Shown: positions 38,945-48,795 of the stretch, piece after piece | How positions within the stretch are numbered: position 1 is the first letter of the stretch | Layout: every line of letters begins with the position of its first letter | Assembly (NCBI GenBank): GCA_031290625.1 | Contig: JAITND010000039.1 | Span: 1 to 48,795, forward strand | DNA: 48,795 nucleotides | Direction of reading: 5' to 3' | DNA from: Endomicrobium sp. | Lineage (GTDB): Bacteria; Elusimicrobiota; Endomicrobiia; Endomicrobiales; Endomicrobiaceae | Translations under genes and position numbers: made by a program | Notes under the pieces: model-generated | Seen by the model: only the letters and a program-made list of their open reading frames with translations | Database searches by the model: none | What the model was told of the DNA's origin: nothing

Positions 38945-40229
38945 GATTTTTTTACAGAAAGTTTTTATTGTTTTGTTTTTGCTTCCCATATGTTCAATAG
39001 CCGCTTTTTGCGGGGATATTAACAAAGATTTAATATCTGCCATAAATAAAGACGACTACAATAAGTTTACCTTGCTTATTGAGAGCGGCGCAGATCCTAA
39101 TGCAAAAGACAAAAGGGGTACGTATGCGCTAATTCTTGCGTTAAACGCAAAAAAAGAAGATATGGCAAAAGCGCTTATTCTTAAAGGCGCTAATGTTACG
39201 GTTCGTTCTCTTTCCGGTATGCCGGCTCTTGTTATTGCTGTAAATCTTAAACTTAAAGAAGCCGCCAATCTTTTTTATTGATTACGGAGCGGGCGTTTCC
39301 GTATCGTACAAAGATGGAATAAATCTTTTGATACTTGCTTCTAGAAGAAACATGCCAAATATTGTTGAAAAAGTTTTAGCAAAAAAAATACTTGACGTAA
39401 ACGCTAAAGATAAAAAAGGACTCACCGCTCTCTCCATAGCTTTAAGAAAAAATAATTTAGAAATAGCTTTACTTCTTAAAGCCTATAAGGCTCTTCCGAT
39501 AAATATTTTGGAAGCGGTATTGATTTCAGACTTGGAATCGGTCAAAAAATTTATTGACTCTAAAGCAGATTTGGAAATACGAGATTCGTCTGGAAACACT
39601 CCCCTTATTCTAGCCTGTTTAAATCGTAATTACGAAATTGCTTCTTATCTTTTAAAAAATGAAGCTAATGTAAATGCAAGGAATAATGCGGGATTAAGTC
39701 CGACTTTAATTGCAGCTATGCAAAATGATACTGAAGCGCTTTCCCTTGTCTTGCATTATAACGCTAATATTTTGCTTGGAGACGCCAACGGGTTAACTCC
39801 TCTTTCTTACGCCGTCTTTTTTGACAACATGGTTGGTTTCTTTTAATTTTTGCCATTATAAAACCTGACAAGAAAATAGCCTTGAGATTAGTATTTTTCG
39901 GCGCGCGGTTAAACATAAAAAAGGCAAGAGGCGTTTTAAGTTCAGCGATAGGCGTTGAAGATATTGATACGATAGAGAAGTTGATTAAAAATGGAGCAAG
40001 GATAAATATGAAAAATTCAAACTATGTTCCGCCTATTCTTATGGCAATAAATAGAGATAACTATGAAATTGTAGAACTACTTATACAAAAAAGAGTAAAC
40101 TTAGATGCAAAAGACGGAGAAGGTAATACAGTTTTAGACTATACAAGAAGATATGACGGCAAAGAACTTATGGAGTTTTTATTAAAAAAGGGAATATTTA
40201 CTAAAAATAAAGTAAGGAAAATGTTTTGA
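38922..40229 (+). pseudogene. secreted ankyrin-repeat protein split by two frameshifts
   Basis: ORFs 38877-39281, 39328-39846 and 39882-40229 join at T-runs near 39272 and 39841 to give a continuous ankyrin protein; signal peptide at start. Confidence 0.7.
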
Positions 40230-40247
40230 GTTTGAAAAGGAAAAAAT

Positions 40248-40703
40248 GTGTTAAAAAAGTTTTTAAGATTTTTCTTTATTGACGATGTTTTAAGGGAAGA
40301 TATTGCTTTTTTAAAAAAAATGCCATTGTTTTGCGAACTTTCCGATAGATCGTTGGCAAAGGTGGCGCTGATTATTTTTAAGAAAACTTATTTGGCGGGA
40401 GAGAAAATTTACGAAAACAACAATGAGGCGAATGTAGTTTATCTTGTAAAAAGCGGTCAAGTAAATCTTTTATGCGGGAATATAAACAAAGTTGTTGAAG
40501 AAGAAGGTTTTTTTGGCGAGACGTCTTTAATTGAAAATGCTAAACGGACATGTTTGGCGACTGTTTTAAAAGATAGCGAACTTTATTTAATATATCGTGC
40601 AAAATTTGAAGATATGGTTGAATCTAATGGGAAAATTGGTTTAATAATAATGAAGAATTTAGCTTCTATGTTTGCAGCCAGATTAAAATGCTCGGAAGTT
40701 TAA
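40248..40703 (+). CDS. cyclic nucleotide-binding domain protein (Crp/cNMP-like, no HTH)
   Basis: FCELSDRSLAKVALIIFKKTYLAGEKIYENNNEANVVYLVKSGQVNLL, FGETSLIENAKRTCLATVLKDSELYLI. Confidence 0.8.
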   Translation: MLKKFLRFFFIDDVLREDIAFLKKMPLFCELSDRSLAKVALIIFKKTYLAGEKIYENNNEANVVYLVKSGQVNLLCGNINKVVEEEGFFGETSLIENAKRTCLATVLKDSELYLIYRAKFEDMVESNGKIGLIIMKNLASMFAARLKCSEV

Positions 40704-40713
40704 AGGAACTAAA

Positions 40714-41748
40714 ATGACGGAGAGCACAAAAAACAGAATCTTTATTATTGCGATAATTCTATTTTTAGGGTCTTGTTTGTTTCTGTATTTAGCAAGAGCC
40801 GTTCTTGCGCCATTCCTTATAGCGGCGTTTATTACGTATTTAATTTCTCCTATCGTTACTCGGATACAAGCTTTTGGATACAAAAGATATGTTGGCGTTA
40901 CTATAGTCGCCGCTGTTCTTGTTTCAATATTTGCCGAAATTTTAATAATTGTTATTCCGATTTTAATTAACGAACTTGAAAGCTTTCAGTTCAATGCGGA
41001 TCAGTATTATGAATATTTTCTAAATTATCTGGGAGCTATACGCGGGAAGGTTGAATCGGCTTTTCCTGTGTTAAAACGGTACGATATTTCAAATGCGGTC
41101 ATATCTAAATCAAAAGATTTTTTACTGTATGCGGCGCGGCAGATTCCTAATTATCTAGCAAATATTTTTTCGGTTTTTTCAATCATGGTTTTGATCCCTA
41201 TGCTTGTGTTTTTTATGCTTCTTAGGGGGAGCAAAGATTTAAAATCATTGGTTGGCTTATTGCCGTCAAACTATATAGAAACGGTTCTGTCAATAGTTTA
41301 TCAAATAGACGCTATATTTGGCAGGTATATACGGGGACAGATTATAGAAGCATTTTTTGTAGGCGGCATGTCTGTGTTGTCTTTAAGCGTTTTTGGAGTT
41401 AATTTTGCTTTACTCATTGGCATTATTGCAGGGCTTGCAAACCTTATACCATATTTAGGTCCTATTGTAGGTCTTGCTTTAGCTGTTGTAGTAGGAGTTG
41501 CGCAATACCAAACTTTTGCAATAGTTGTTAAAATAGTCGCAGCATATGCGATTATAAAATTTTTAGACGACAATTTTATACAACCGCTGGTTGTTGGGTA
41601 TAACGTAAATTTAGGACCTGTCAGTATGGTTTTTGCCATGCTTGCAGGCGGACATATTTTTGGGTTTTTGGGCGTAGTTTTTGCTGTTCCCGTAGCCGCT
41701 ATATTCAAGGCTGTTTTTGCGATGTTGTTAAAAAGAAGTCCGGCGTAA
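40714..41748 (+). CDS. AI-2E family transporter (PerM-like)
   Basis: Multiple TM segments; IRGQIIEAFFVGGMSVLSLSVFGVNFALLIGIIAGLANLIPYLGPIVG; DDNFIQPLVVG. Confidence 0.88.
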   Translation: MTESTKNRIFIIAIILFLGSCLFLYLARAVLAPFLIAAFITYLISPIVTRIQAFGYKRYVGVTIVAAVLVSIFAEILIIVIPILINELESFQFNADQYYEYFLNYLGAIRGKVESAFPVLKRYDISNAVISKSKDFLLYAARQIPNYLANIFSVFSIMVLIPMLVFFMLLRGSKDLKSLVGLLPSNYIETVLSIVYQIDAIFGRYIRGQIIEAFFVGGMSVLSLSVFGVNFALLIGIIAGLANLIPYLGPIVGLALAVVVGVAQYQTFAIVVKIVAAYAIIKFLDDNFIQPLVVGYNVNLGPVSMVFAMLAGGHIFGFLGVVFAVPVAAIFKAVFAMLLKRSPA

Positions 41749-41832
41749 AATTATATAGATGACTGAAAGATTAATACAATCGCGCTTTGGCAATTACCTT
41801 TCTTAACCTGACTTTAGACATAGGAGATACTT

Positions 41833-42795
41833 ATGGAAAAGAGATTAGGCGTTATAACTTCCGGCGGCGATGCTCCCGGCATGAATGCCGCTATTAGAGC
41901 CGTAGTCAGACAGGGAATTGCTTTAGGATATTCAATAATAGGCGTAAAAAGAGGATTTAAAGGGCTTCTTGACTACGAATACGTAAATCTTACAGCTCGT
42001 TCTGTAAGCGGTATCATAAATTCAGGCGGAACAATGCTTCACACGGGGAGATGCCCCGAGATGAAAACAAAAATAGGTATGAACAGAGCTATTAAAGCGA
42101 TAAAAGAGCTTAAGTTAAGAGGTTTGATAATTATAGGCGGCGACGGTTCTTTGGCGGCTGGGAATGCTTTGTCTAAACTTGGTATAAAAGTTATGAATAT
42201 AGCCGCTTCAATAGATAATGATATTTATGGGACTGATGAAACAATAGGTTACGACACGGCTTTAAATACGGCGGTTGAAGCTATAGACAAAATAAGGGAT
42301 ACGGCTACAAGTCACGACAGAATATTTGTTGTTGAAATTATGGGGAGGGAACATGGATTTTTAACGGCTGACGTAGGTCTTGCCGCAGGCTGTGAGTTTA
42401 TAATAGTGCCGGAGCTGGAAACAGATTTGCGTAAGCTTGCAAAAGAACTTAAAGAAGGTAAAAAAAAAGGAAAAACCTCTGAAATTATAGCTTTTGCCGA
42501 AGGTTGCGGTTCTTCTTGCGCATTTGGATATAAAATTGAAAAACTTACTGGGCTTGAGGTGAGAGTAAGCACATTAGGATACATACAACGCGGAGGCAGA
42601 CCCGCCGCAAGAACGAGAATACTTGCTTCAAAGTTTGCCTATATGGCGGTAGACTTGTTCCACAAAGGAAAGACAAACCAACTTATTGGCATAACCAATG
42701 GAGACGTTTCCGCTATGCCGATAAGTAGGGCTATAAGTCGGAAAAAGAAGTTTGACGATAAGACGTTTAAAGTCTTAAAAACCTTGTCAGTTTAA
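41833..42795 (+). CDS. pfkA: 6-phosphofructokinase
   Basis: GVITSGGDAPGMNAAIRAVVR, IGGDGSLAAG, SIDNDIYGTDETIGYDTA, EIMGREHGFL. Confidence 0.95.
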   Translation: MEKRLGVITSGGDAPGMNAAIRAVVRQGIALGYSIIGVKRGFKGLLDYEYVNLTARSVSGIINSGGTMLHTGRCPEMKTKIGMNRAIKAIKELKLRGLIIIGGDGSLAAGNALSKLGIKVMNIAASIDNDIYGTDETIGYDTALNTAVEAIDKIRDTATSHDRIFVVEIMGREHGFLTADVGLAAGCEFIIVPELETDLRKLAKELKEGKKKGKTSEIIAFAEGCGSSCAFGYKIEKLTGLEVRVSTLGYIQRGGRPAARTRILASKFAYMAVDLFHKGKTNQLIGITNGDVSAMPISRAISRKKKFDDKTFKVLKTLSV

Positions 42796-43005
42796 CCAAT
42801 AATATGTAAAATAACGGCGTTATTTTGGATTTTTTCCGCGCGCGTGAGCGCGAAGTCGCAGGATCTGGCTGTTAAACCGCGTCTTTTGTCGTTGTCTGCG
42901 CGAAGTTGTAGAAGGACAATTTGCTGTTTGTCTTTGCGGGATCGCCTTGCAATCTGCTGCCTGAGACGCTGAATCAAGTTCAGCGCGACGACAAATACGA
43001 TAAGA

Positions 43006-43036
43006 GCGAGATTGCGGATTTAATCCGCAATCTCGC
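43006..43036. repeat. perfect 14-bp inverted repeat hairpin (3-nt loop), member of a dispersed palindromic repeat family
   Basis: GCGAGATTGCGGAT TTA ATCCGCAATCTCGC. Confidence 0.85.
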
Positions 43037-43135
43037 CCGCCTGAGTTTCAAAGACTGCATAATAGCGATTCCGGCTTTCGCTGGAATGGCGTATTTGCGT
43101 TGACTTCGCGATTTGAATAATTTAAAGGGAAGAAT

Positions 43136-44305
43136 ATGAAAGAAGCTTTTGAAAAGATTAAACGCGGAACAAATGAAATTATTTCAATTGAAGAACTTGA
43201 AAAAAAGCTTTCTTCCGGCAGAAAACTTACAATAAAACTTGGAGTTGATCCTACTGCTCCAGATTTGCACTTAGGGCATACGGTAATTATCAATAAATTA
43301 AAAACTTTTCAAGATTTGGGACATCAAATAGTGTTTTTAATCGGCGATTTTACAGCAAGGATAGGAGATCCGTCGGGTAGATCTGAAACTCGTCCTATTA
43401 TAACCGAAGAACAGATTCAAAAAAATATCAAAACATATACTGATCAGGTTTTTAAAATCTTAGACAAAGAAAAAACGGAAGTCGCTTACAACAGCAAGTG
43501 GCTAGGGGAGCTTGGTATAAACGGGCTTTTAAACCTTGCCGCAAAAAGCACGGTGGCGCAAATGCTTGTAAGGGACGATTTTGAAAAGCGCTATAAAGAA
43601 GACAGACCTATAAGTATAGTAGAATTCTTGTATCCTTTGCTTCAGGCGTATGATTCTGTAGCTTTAAAGGCTGATGTTGAGCTTGGTGGAAACGATCAAA
43701 AGTTTAACTTGCTTTTGGGTAGACAAATTCAAAGAGATTACGGAATAAAAGATCCTCAAATAGTAATTACTATGCCGCTTTTAGAAGGCACAGACGGCGT
43801 CAAAAAAATGTCAAAATCCTATAATAATTACATAGCGTTAAACGATATTCCAAAAGATATGTTTGGAAAAATAATGTCAATTTCCGACGAGCTTATGTAT
43901 AAGTATTACGAACTTCTTAGTCAAGACGACTTAAGTATTATTAAGACTATGCGACCCAAAGAAGCAAAACTTGCTTTGGCTGCGCAAATTGTTGAAAGGT
44001 ACTATGGAAAAGAAGCGGCTTTAAAAGAAAAAGAAGAATTTAATAAAGTGTTTGCCAAGAAAGATATTCCAGATAATATAGATGAATATCTGGTTGATGA
44101 TATTAACTTAAAATTATCGGAACTACTTGTTAAAAGCGGCATAGCTTCAAGTAAGAATGAAGCAAGACGGCTTATAGAACAAGGTGGAGTAAAAATAGAT
44201 TCTCAAAAAGTTGAAGGCGATTTTGCCGTTGATTTTGCTAAATCGTTTATATTGCAGGCTGGTAAAAGAAAGTTTAAAAAAATAATTCAAAAAAGTAATA
44301 ATTAG
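43136..44305 (+). CDS. tyrS: tyrosyl-tRNA synthetase
   Basis: [44 protein letters not shown]-terminal S4 domain. Confidence 0.95.
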   Translation: MKEAFEKIKRGTNEIISIEELEKKLSSGRKLTIKLGVDPTAPDLHLGHTVIINKLKTFQDLGHQIVFLIGDFTARIGDPSGRSETRPIITEEQIQKNIKTYTDQVFKILDKEKTEVAYNSKWLGELGINGLLNLAAKSTVAQMLVRDDFEKRYKEDRPISIVEFLYPLLQAYDSVALKADVELGGNDQKFNLLLGRQIQRDYGIKDPQIVITMPLLEGTDGVKKMSKSYNNYIALNDIPKDMFGKIMSISDELMYKYYELLSQDDLSIIKTMRPKEAKLALAAQIVERYYGKEAALKEKEEFNKVFAKKDIPDNIDEYLVDDINLKLSELLVKSGIASSKNEARRLIEQGGVKIDSQKVEGDFAVDFAKSFILQAGKRKFKKIIQKSNN

Positions 44306-44368
44306 CGTTAATTTCAAATCAATTAAAATTGATTTGTCGGATAGAAAAGAAAAACATGAGAGGTGGTT

Positions 44369-44971
44369 ATGAGTCTAAAAAAAACAGTAGTATATTTTTT
44401 GACAGGAATTTTTGCAGTCGCTCTTTTTGCATGTTCTGGACCTCAGGTAACAAGAGTAGATTCTAATGAGGAAATTGATTTAAGCGGCGACTGGAACGAT
44501 ACGGATTCCAAGCAGGTAGCGCAAGAGATGATTAACGATTCTTTCGCAAGCAAATGGGTGGAAAGCTATAAAATGGCAAATGGAAGAAAGCCGAGAGTTA
44601 TCGTGGGTTCTGTGTTAAACAAAACTGAAGAACACATAAGTGCTGAAACATTCGTAAAAGATCTTGAAAGAAGCTTCATAAATTCAGGCAAAGTAACGTT
44701 TGTAGCTTCAAAATCTCAAAGAAACGAGGTAAGAGAAGAAAGGGACGATCAGTCGCTTAATTCTAAAAATGCCAAAAAGAAGGGCAACGAGATTGCTGCT
44801 GATTTTATGTTGAAAGGTCAGATAAATTCTATATTTGACGCTAACAAAAAAGCCCAGCTTAAATATTATCAGGTTGAACTTGAATTGATTGATATGGAAA
44901 CAAACGAAACAGTTTGGATTGGTCAGAAAAAAATAAAGAAAGTTGTTGCAAAAAGAAAATATAAAGCTTAA
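44369..44971 (+). CDS. penicillin-binding protein activator LpoB-like lipoprotein
   Basis: Lipobox LFACSG, LSGDWNDTDSKQVAQEMINDSF, GSVLNKTEEHISAETFVKDLERSFINSGKV. Confidence 0.82.
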   Translation: MSLKKTVVYFLTGIFAVALFACSGPQVTRVDSNEEIDLSGDWNDTDSKQVAQEMINDSFASKWVESYKMANGRKPRVIVGSVLNKTEEHISAETFVKDLERSFINSGKVTFVASKSQRNEVREERDDQSLNSKNAKKKGNEIAADFMLKGQINSIFDANKKAQLKYYQVELELIDMETNETVWIGQKKIKKVVAKRKYKA

Positions 44972-45547
44972 ATAAGTTTCAACTGCGCTATTTCCATTGT
45001 TGTGGACTTAATTAAATATCTTTCTGCTTATTGTTAATGCATATCCCGCAGCATGGCTGTTGGGAACTTGTTATGTTATCATCATCAACTCGCTTACGAT
45101 TTGTACGGCAGTTTGTTGTTGGGTCTTTGTCTTTGCGGGGTCATACTGAACTTGATTTGGGGTTTTAGACAAAACAGATTGCGGGGCGATCCCGCAATGA
45201 CGTAGAAGGACAATATTGCGGTTCATAGTCTACAATGATATTCGTACCGTTGTCTTCGTCGTGCTTAATGGCAGTAATTTGGGTCCGTTATAAAAAAGGG
45301 AAATAGATATTCTCGATAGAGTTGGTATTAAAAAATGACAGGCGTTTAGTCGCAGCTCATTGCGCGGGAGTTCATCGCTTCTTGCTCCGTATTTTAGGAA
45401 ATGCGGTGTTTTTTGTATCAAAATGGCAATAAGTTTGCGGCGCAATATTGATAGTTGTTTATATAAGCTGTTGTCGCTGCCAATATTGATGGATTTGAAA
45501 AGTTTTTAAAATTCAAAAGTAGAAAAAGAGTTATTCAGGGGGTATTT

Positions 45548-47419
45548 ATGGAAAATACAGCTCCAACCATAGAAGATAAAGATTTTGCTAAATTGCAAGA
45601 ATTAGGATGTTTTAAAAATCGTCCATTCTATTCATCATCTGAAGCTTTAGGATTAAAAGAAGTAAGTGAGGAAAAGCTCAAACAAGAGCCGTGCTATAAA
45701 ACATTATTATTCATCAAAGATATGTTAGATATTGCGTTAAACAAACCCACAAAACAAAATTCCTTTGACCCAATGTCTGCCTTGAAATCTGAAGAAGGCG
45801 TTACTTTGGAGAGAACACTGATGCCAGAAGACATAACTCCTGAACAAGCCGGAATATTGTTCAGAAACTTGGAAAGAATAGAATCGTTTTATATAAAAGC
45901 GATAATTGTAGATGTTTTGTGGGTGTCCAGAAAGCTTAAGGGTAAAGAGAATCGTATTGTTGCTGAAGTAGCGGCAGAAGCGTATTTTAATTTGGTTAAT
46001 TATATGCCAAAGCCTCGGGGAAAACTTATTGATAGCCATCGCCATATTCATTTGACTCGATATACCACAATAATGTTGTCTTTAAAACAAGATGAGAAAT
46101 TATTTGATAAATTAATGGGTCTCTTTGAAAGAAAAGAATTTTTTAAAATAGAGAAAAATGGTAGATTTATTGTTTCTCTTGGAAACTCTATAAATAGAAT
46201 TAAAAAAATCTCACCAGATAAAATAAAATTAGCTTTAGAAAAGTATGTAGAAATATATAAAATTAGTAATCCTCATTGCTCTTCTGTATGGGATGAAAGT
46301 AACATATGGTCTACCGGTGTTAACTTGTCTAATAAAGCAAAAAATTTAGATTATGAGAGCTATTTTAAAGAACAAATAGGGAATGCTTGGTGCGACATGG
46401 CTAAACTTTTTAAAGGCAATCCGTCTAATGGGACTGAATATCTAAAGGAAGCCATTTTAGCTTATAAGAATATTCCTAATAAAAAAGATAAGGTAGAAAA
46501 ACTAAAGCAAGAGTTAGCGGAAGTTGAGAAAAAGATCCCAAGTAATGCAAACTTGAGGATTTATGTTGAATTGAAATTAAAAGAACCTATGGAGCTTATG
46601 GCGGCAGAGTTATCAGGATTAAAATTTGAAGAATGCTTATCAAAACTTATAACTTTATGTATAGATTGTCTATATGAAACCTATGATTACATTATGAAAA
46701 CAAAACCAGAAAGTCCATTTGTTAATGTCATTCTTGATAAACGTACGAGTTACACTGATAATGGTAAGACTATTCATAACGCAAAGCCAGAAAAAGCCGT
46801 CGTATTTCACAATTTAGATGTTTTACTTTCCATCATAAGAGTTTTAATTAAAAAAGGACTAGAGATAATTAATAAAGAACATTCATTTTCTAAAGAAGAA
46901 ATTCTAAATCTCATAAAAAAAAGTTCTTTTATTCCAGATAATCATCATAAATATTTTGCTAATGGATTATATTATTTTCTACATAATGAAATGTTAGAAG
47001 CTGTTAGTTTGCTAGTGCCGCAAATAGAAAATAGTTTAAGATATATTTCAGGAAGTCCTATTATTGTGCGGGATGACTTAACAGAAAAAGAAAAAATTGG
47101 TATACACGAATTATTTGAATCATGCGTTAAAAAAGAAATTTTAGATGAAAAATTTCAATTTTACTTAGAAAATATTTTCGTACATCCAAAATATTCATTA
47201 AGACAGAATATAGCGCATGGAGAAGCCGACGATACGATTGGCAATAGGCGTAGCTCTTATTGTTGCTTGCTACTAATATTGTTCTTGGTTCTAAAACCAA
47301 CTGGAATATTAAAAATTAAATGTACTGAGAGTGAGAAATTGCTCAAAATGCTAAACAACGCATTAATTTGTGGTATTAAGGATTTAAATGACAGTTTAGC
47401 AAAGGGAATGTATCATTAA
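45548..47419 (+). CDS. DUF4209 (HEPN-like C-terminus) domain protein, 623 aa
   Basis: C-terminal VHPKYSLRQNIAHGEADDTIGNRRSSYCCLLLILFLVLKP with HEPN-type RX4H (RQNIAH); N-terminal region of the DUF7380/DUF4209 type. Confidence 0.65.
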   Translation: MENTAPTIEDKDFAKLQELGCFKNRPFYSSSEALGLKEVSEEKLKQEPCYKTLLFIKDMLDIALNKPTKQNSFDPMSALKSEEGVTLERTLMPEDITPEQAGILFRNLERIESFYIKAIIVDVLWVSRKLKGKENRIVAEVAAEAYFNLVNYMPKPRGKLIDSHRHIHLTRYTTIMLSLKQDEKLFDKLMGLFERKEFFKIEKNGRFIVSLGNSINRIKKISPDKIKLALEKYVEIYKISNPHCSSVWDESNIWSTGVNLSNKAKNLDYESYFKEQIGNAWCDMAKLFKGNPSNGTEYLKEAILAYKNIPNKKDKVEKLKQELAEVEKKIPSNANLRIYVELKLKEPMELMAAELSGLKFEECLSKLITLCIDCLYETYDYIMKTKPESPFVNVILDKRTSYTDNGKTIHNAKPEKAVVFHNLDVLLSIIRVLIKKGLEIINKEHSFSKEEILNLIKKSSFIPDNHHKYFANGLYYFLHNEMLEAVSLLVPQIENSLRYISGSPIIVRDDLTEKEKIGIHELFESCVKKEILDEKFQFYLENIFVHPKYSLRQNIAHGEADDTIGNRRSSYCCLLLILFLVLKPTGILKIKCTESEKLLKMLNNALICGIKDLNDSLAKGMYH

Positions 47420-47510
47420 TCGGAAGAAAATCCTCAATTCGCCTAACGTCTATCATTGATGGGAGCGTTCGTCATAGCGGACTTGTTCTGCAATCTTGTT
47501 TTAGTTGTCC

Positions 47511-47850
47511 GTCATTGCGGGCTTGACCCGCAATCTCAGATAGTATAGAGATTCCGGCTTTCGCTGTAATGACGAAGACAAGTTTCAGCAGTTCGTCATT
47601 GAGGGTACGTTTGTCTTGCAAGCGCGTCTGTCATTGCGGACTAGCTCCGCAATCTCAGATGGTATAGAGCTTCCGGCGTTTGCCGGAATGACGAAGAGAA
47701 GTTTCAGCAGTTTGTCATTGCGGGTACGTTTGTCTTGCAAGTGCGTCTGTCATTAAGGGTATGTTCGACATTGCGTTGCGGTCCAGACCCGCAATCGAGG
47801 GTGTGTCTGTCATTGCGGACTTGTTCCGCAATCTTGTTTCAGCATGTTAG
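47511..47850 (+). repeat. 119-bp tandem repeat array built from palindromic GTCATTGCGG...CCGCAATCT units
   Basis: Units start at 47511, 47630 and 47749 (third diverged); related monomers at ~47471 and ~47808. Confidence 0.8.
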
Positions 47851-47925
47851 ATTAAGGGTATTGGGGTTGGGTTATGTTAAAGTATGTAATAAAATAAGTA
47901 TATTTATTGCCACGGAGATTCGTAA

Positions 47926-48795
47926 ATGACGAAAGAAAAATTGTTTGGCAATATTGATTTTCGTAAGATGGCTTCTGACGCTGATTTTAAAGAAGACAGC
48001 GTTAGGGAAGTTATAATTATGCCTATGCTTAAGGAACTAGGCTATAGCGAAGAAAACATAATTCGCAGCAAAACTTTGCAACACCCGTTTCTAAAAATTG
48101 GAAGCAAAAAAAGAGCGGTAAATCTTATACCGGATTACATATTAAAAGTGGATACCAGCTATGCTTGGGTATTAGATGCAAAATCGCCGAAAGAGAAGAT
48201 AATAAACGATGAGAACGTGGAGCAAGCGTACAGTTATGCCTGTCATCCGGAAATAAGAAGCACTTATTTCGCATTGTGCAATGGGATTGAGTTTGTGCTG
48301 TATAAAACGTCTTATACAGATAGTCCTATTCTATATTTTAATATTGAGGATATAGATAAGAACTGGGACAAGTTAAGCATGCTTCTTTTGCCGGCAAGTT
48401 TTCATATTGGAAAAGAACATGTTTATGTAAGAGAACCGGCAGCTAGGTATGAAACTGATTTTGATTATAAGAACAGATCGTTGCTTGAAGAGATACCAGT
48501 AAAAAAGCAAGGGGCTAGACGACATTTTGGAGTACATGGGTATTTTACAAGTCAAAGTTGGAATGTGGTGGCTGAATATATAAAGAACTTTAGTAAGCCG
48601 GGCGATTTGGTTCTTGACCCTTTTGGCGGCAAAGGAGTTGCATGTATAGAGGCGTTGATGAACGGCAGGAGAGCAATAAATGTAGATATAAATCCTATGG
48701 CTATCTTTTTGACATCTGCGCTTATAGCGCCGGTAAAACAAAATGAATTGTCGGAAGCATTTCAAGAAGTGAAAGAAGAATATGAAAAAAAAGAG
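47926..48795 (+). CDS. restriction-modification protein: HsdR_N-like nuclease domain fused to DNA methyltransferase (3' end outside the window)
   Basis: Open frame MTKEKLFGNIDFRKMASDADFKEDSVREVIIMPMLKELGYSEENIIRSKTL...WVLDAKSPKEKIINDENVEQAYSYACHPEIRSTYFALCNGIEFVLYKT, then DLVLDPFGGKGVACIEALMNGRRAINVDINPMA. Confidence 0.8.
   Translation, partial: MTKEKLFGNIDFRKMASDADFKEDSVREVIIMPMLKELGYSEENIIRSKTLQHPFLKIGSKKRAVNLIPDYILKVDTSYAWVLDAKSPKEKIINDENVEQAYSYACHPEIRSTYFALCNGIEFVLYKTSYTDSPILYFNIEDIDKNWDKLSMLLLPASFHIGKEHVYVREPAARYETDFDYKNRSLLEEIPVKKQGARRHFGVHGYFTSQSWNVVAEYIKNFSKPGDLVLDPFGGKGVACIEALMNGRRAINVDINPMAIFLTSALIAPVKQNELSEAFQEVKEEYEKKE

Noticed and set aside
41301-41708. Minus-strand 135-aa ORF
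   Set aside because: Antisense to the AI-2E family transporter
47511-47850. Possible CRISPR array
   Set aside because: Unit is 119 bp and conserved throughout; there are no short direct repeats with unique spacers and no cas genes
48373-48765. Minus-strand 130-aa ORF
   Set aside because: Antisense to the well-supported HsdR_N-methyltransferase fusion frame

Overview
AT-rich 48.8 kb bacterial chromosome window. Gene content resembles a reduced host-associated Elusimicrobiota/Endomicrobium-type genome (inference from gene content only). The backbone is ordinary housekeeping: archaeal-type split glutamate synthase (three ORFs), carA/carB, purF, pyrG, an OprB-like porin with a sugar-phosphate MFS transporter, recA, metK, rsmG, mnmG, pal/cpoB/tonB-tolA/tolB, perM-like, pfkA, tyrS and lpoB-like. 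Accessory islands lie between these genes. (1) At 0.7-3.1 kb there is a minus-strand three-gene cassette: S24/LexA-like peptidase domain without HTH, TcmP-like three-Cys-motif partner, and a radical-SAM-like protein with CX3CX3C. A 165-bp element at its 5' end has a ~96% identical inverted copy at 27.6 kb. (2) A DNA methyltransferase followed by a frameshifted abortive-infection-type C-terminus sits between carA and carB. (3) Decayed phage/plasmid-like genes lie at 27.6-29.1 and 32.6-34.3 kb, including a truncated DnaB N-domain and a VapB-like antitoxin. (4) At 45-48.8 kb a DUF4209/HEPN-like protein, a 119-bp tandem repeat array and an HsdR_N-methyltransferase fusion (running off the window) occur together. 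Several genes are clearly pseudogenised: PhoH remnant, ankyrin gene and small secreted proteins. No rRNA, tRNA or CRISPR was recognised. All assignments come from reading sequence and motifs; no database search was run.
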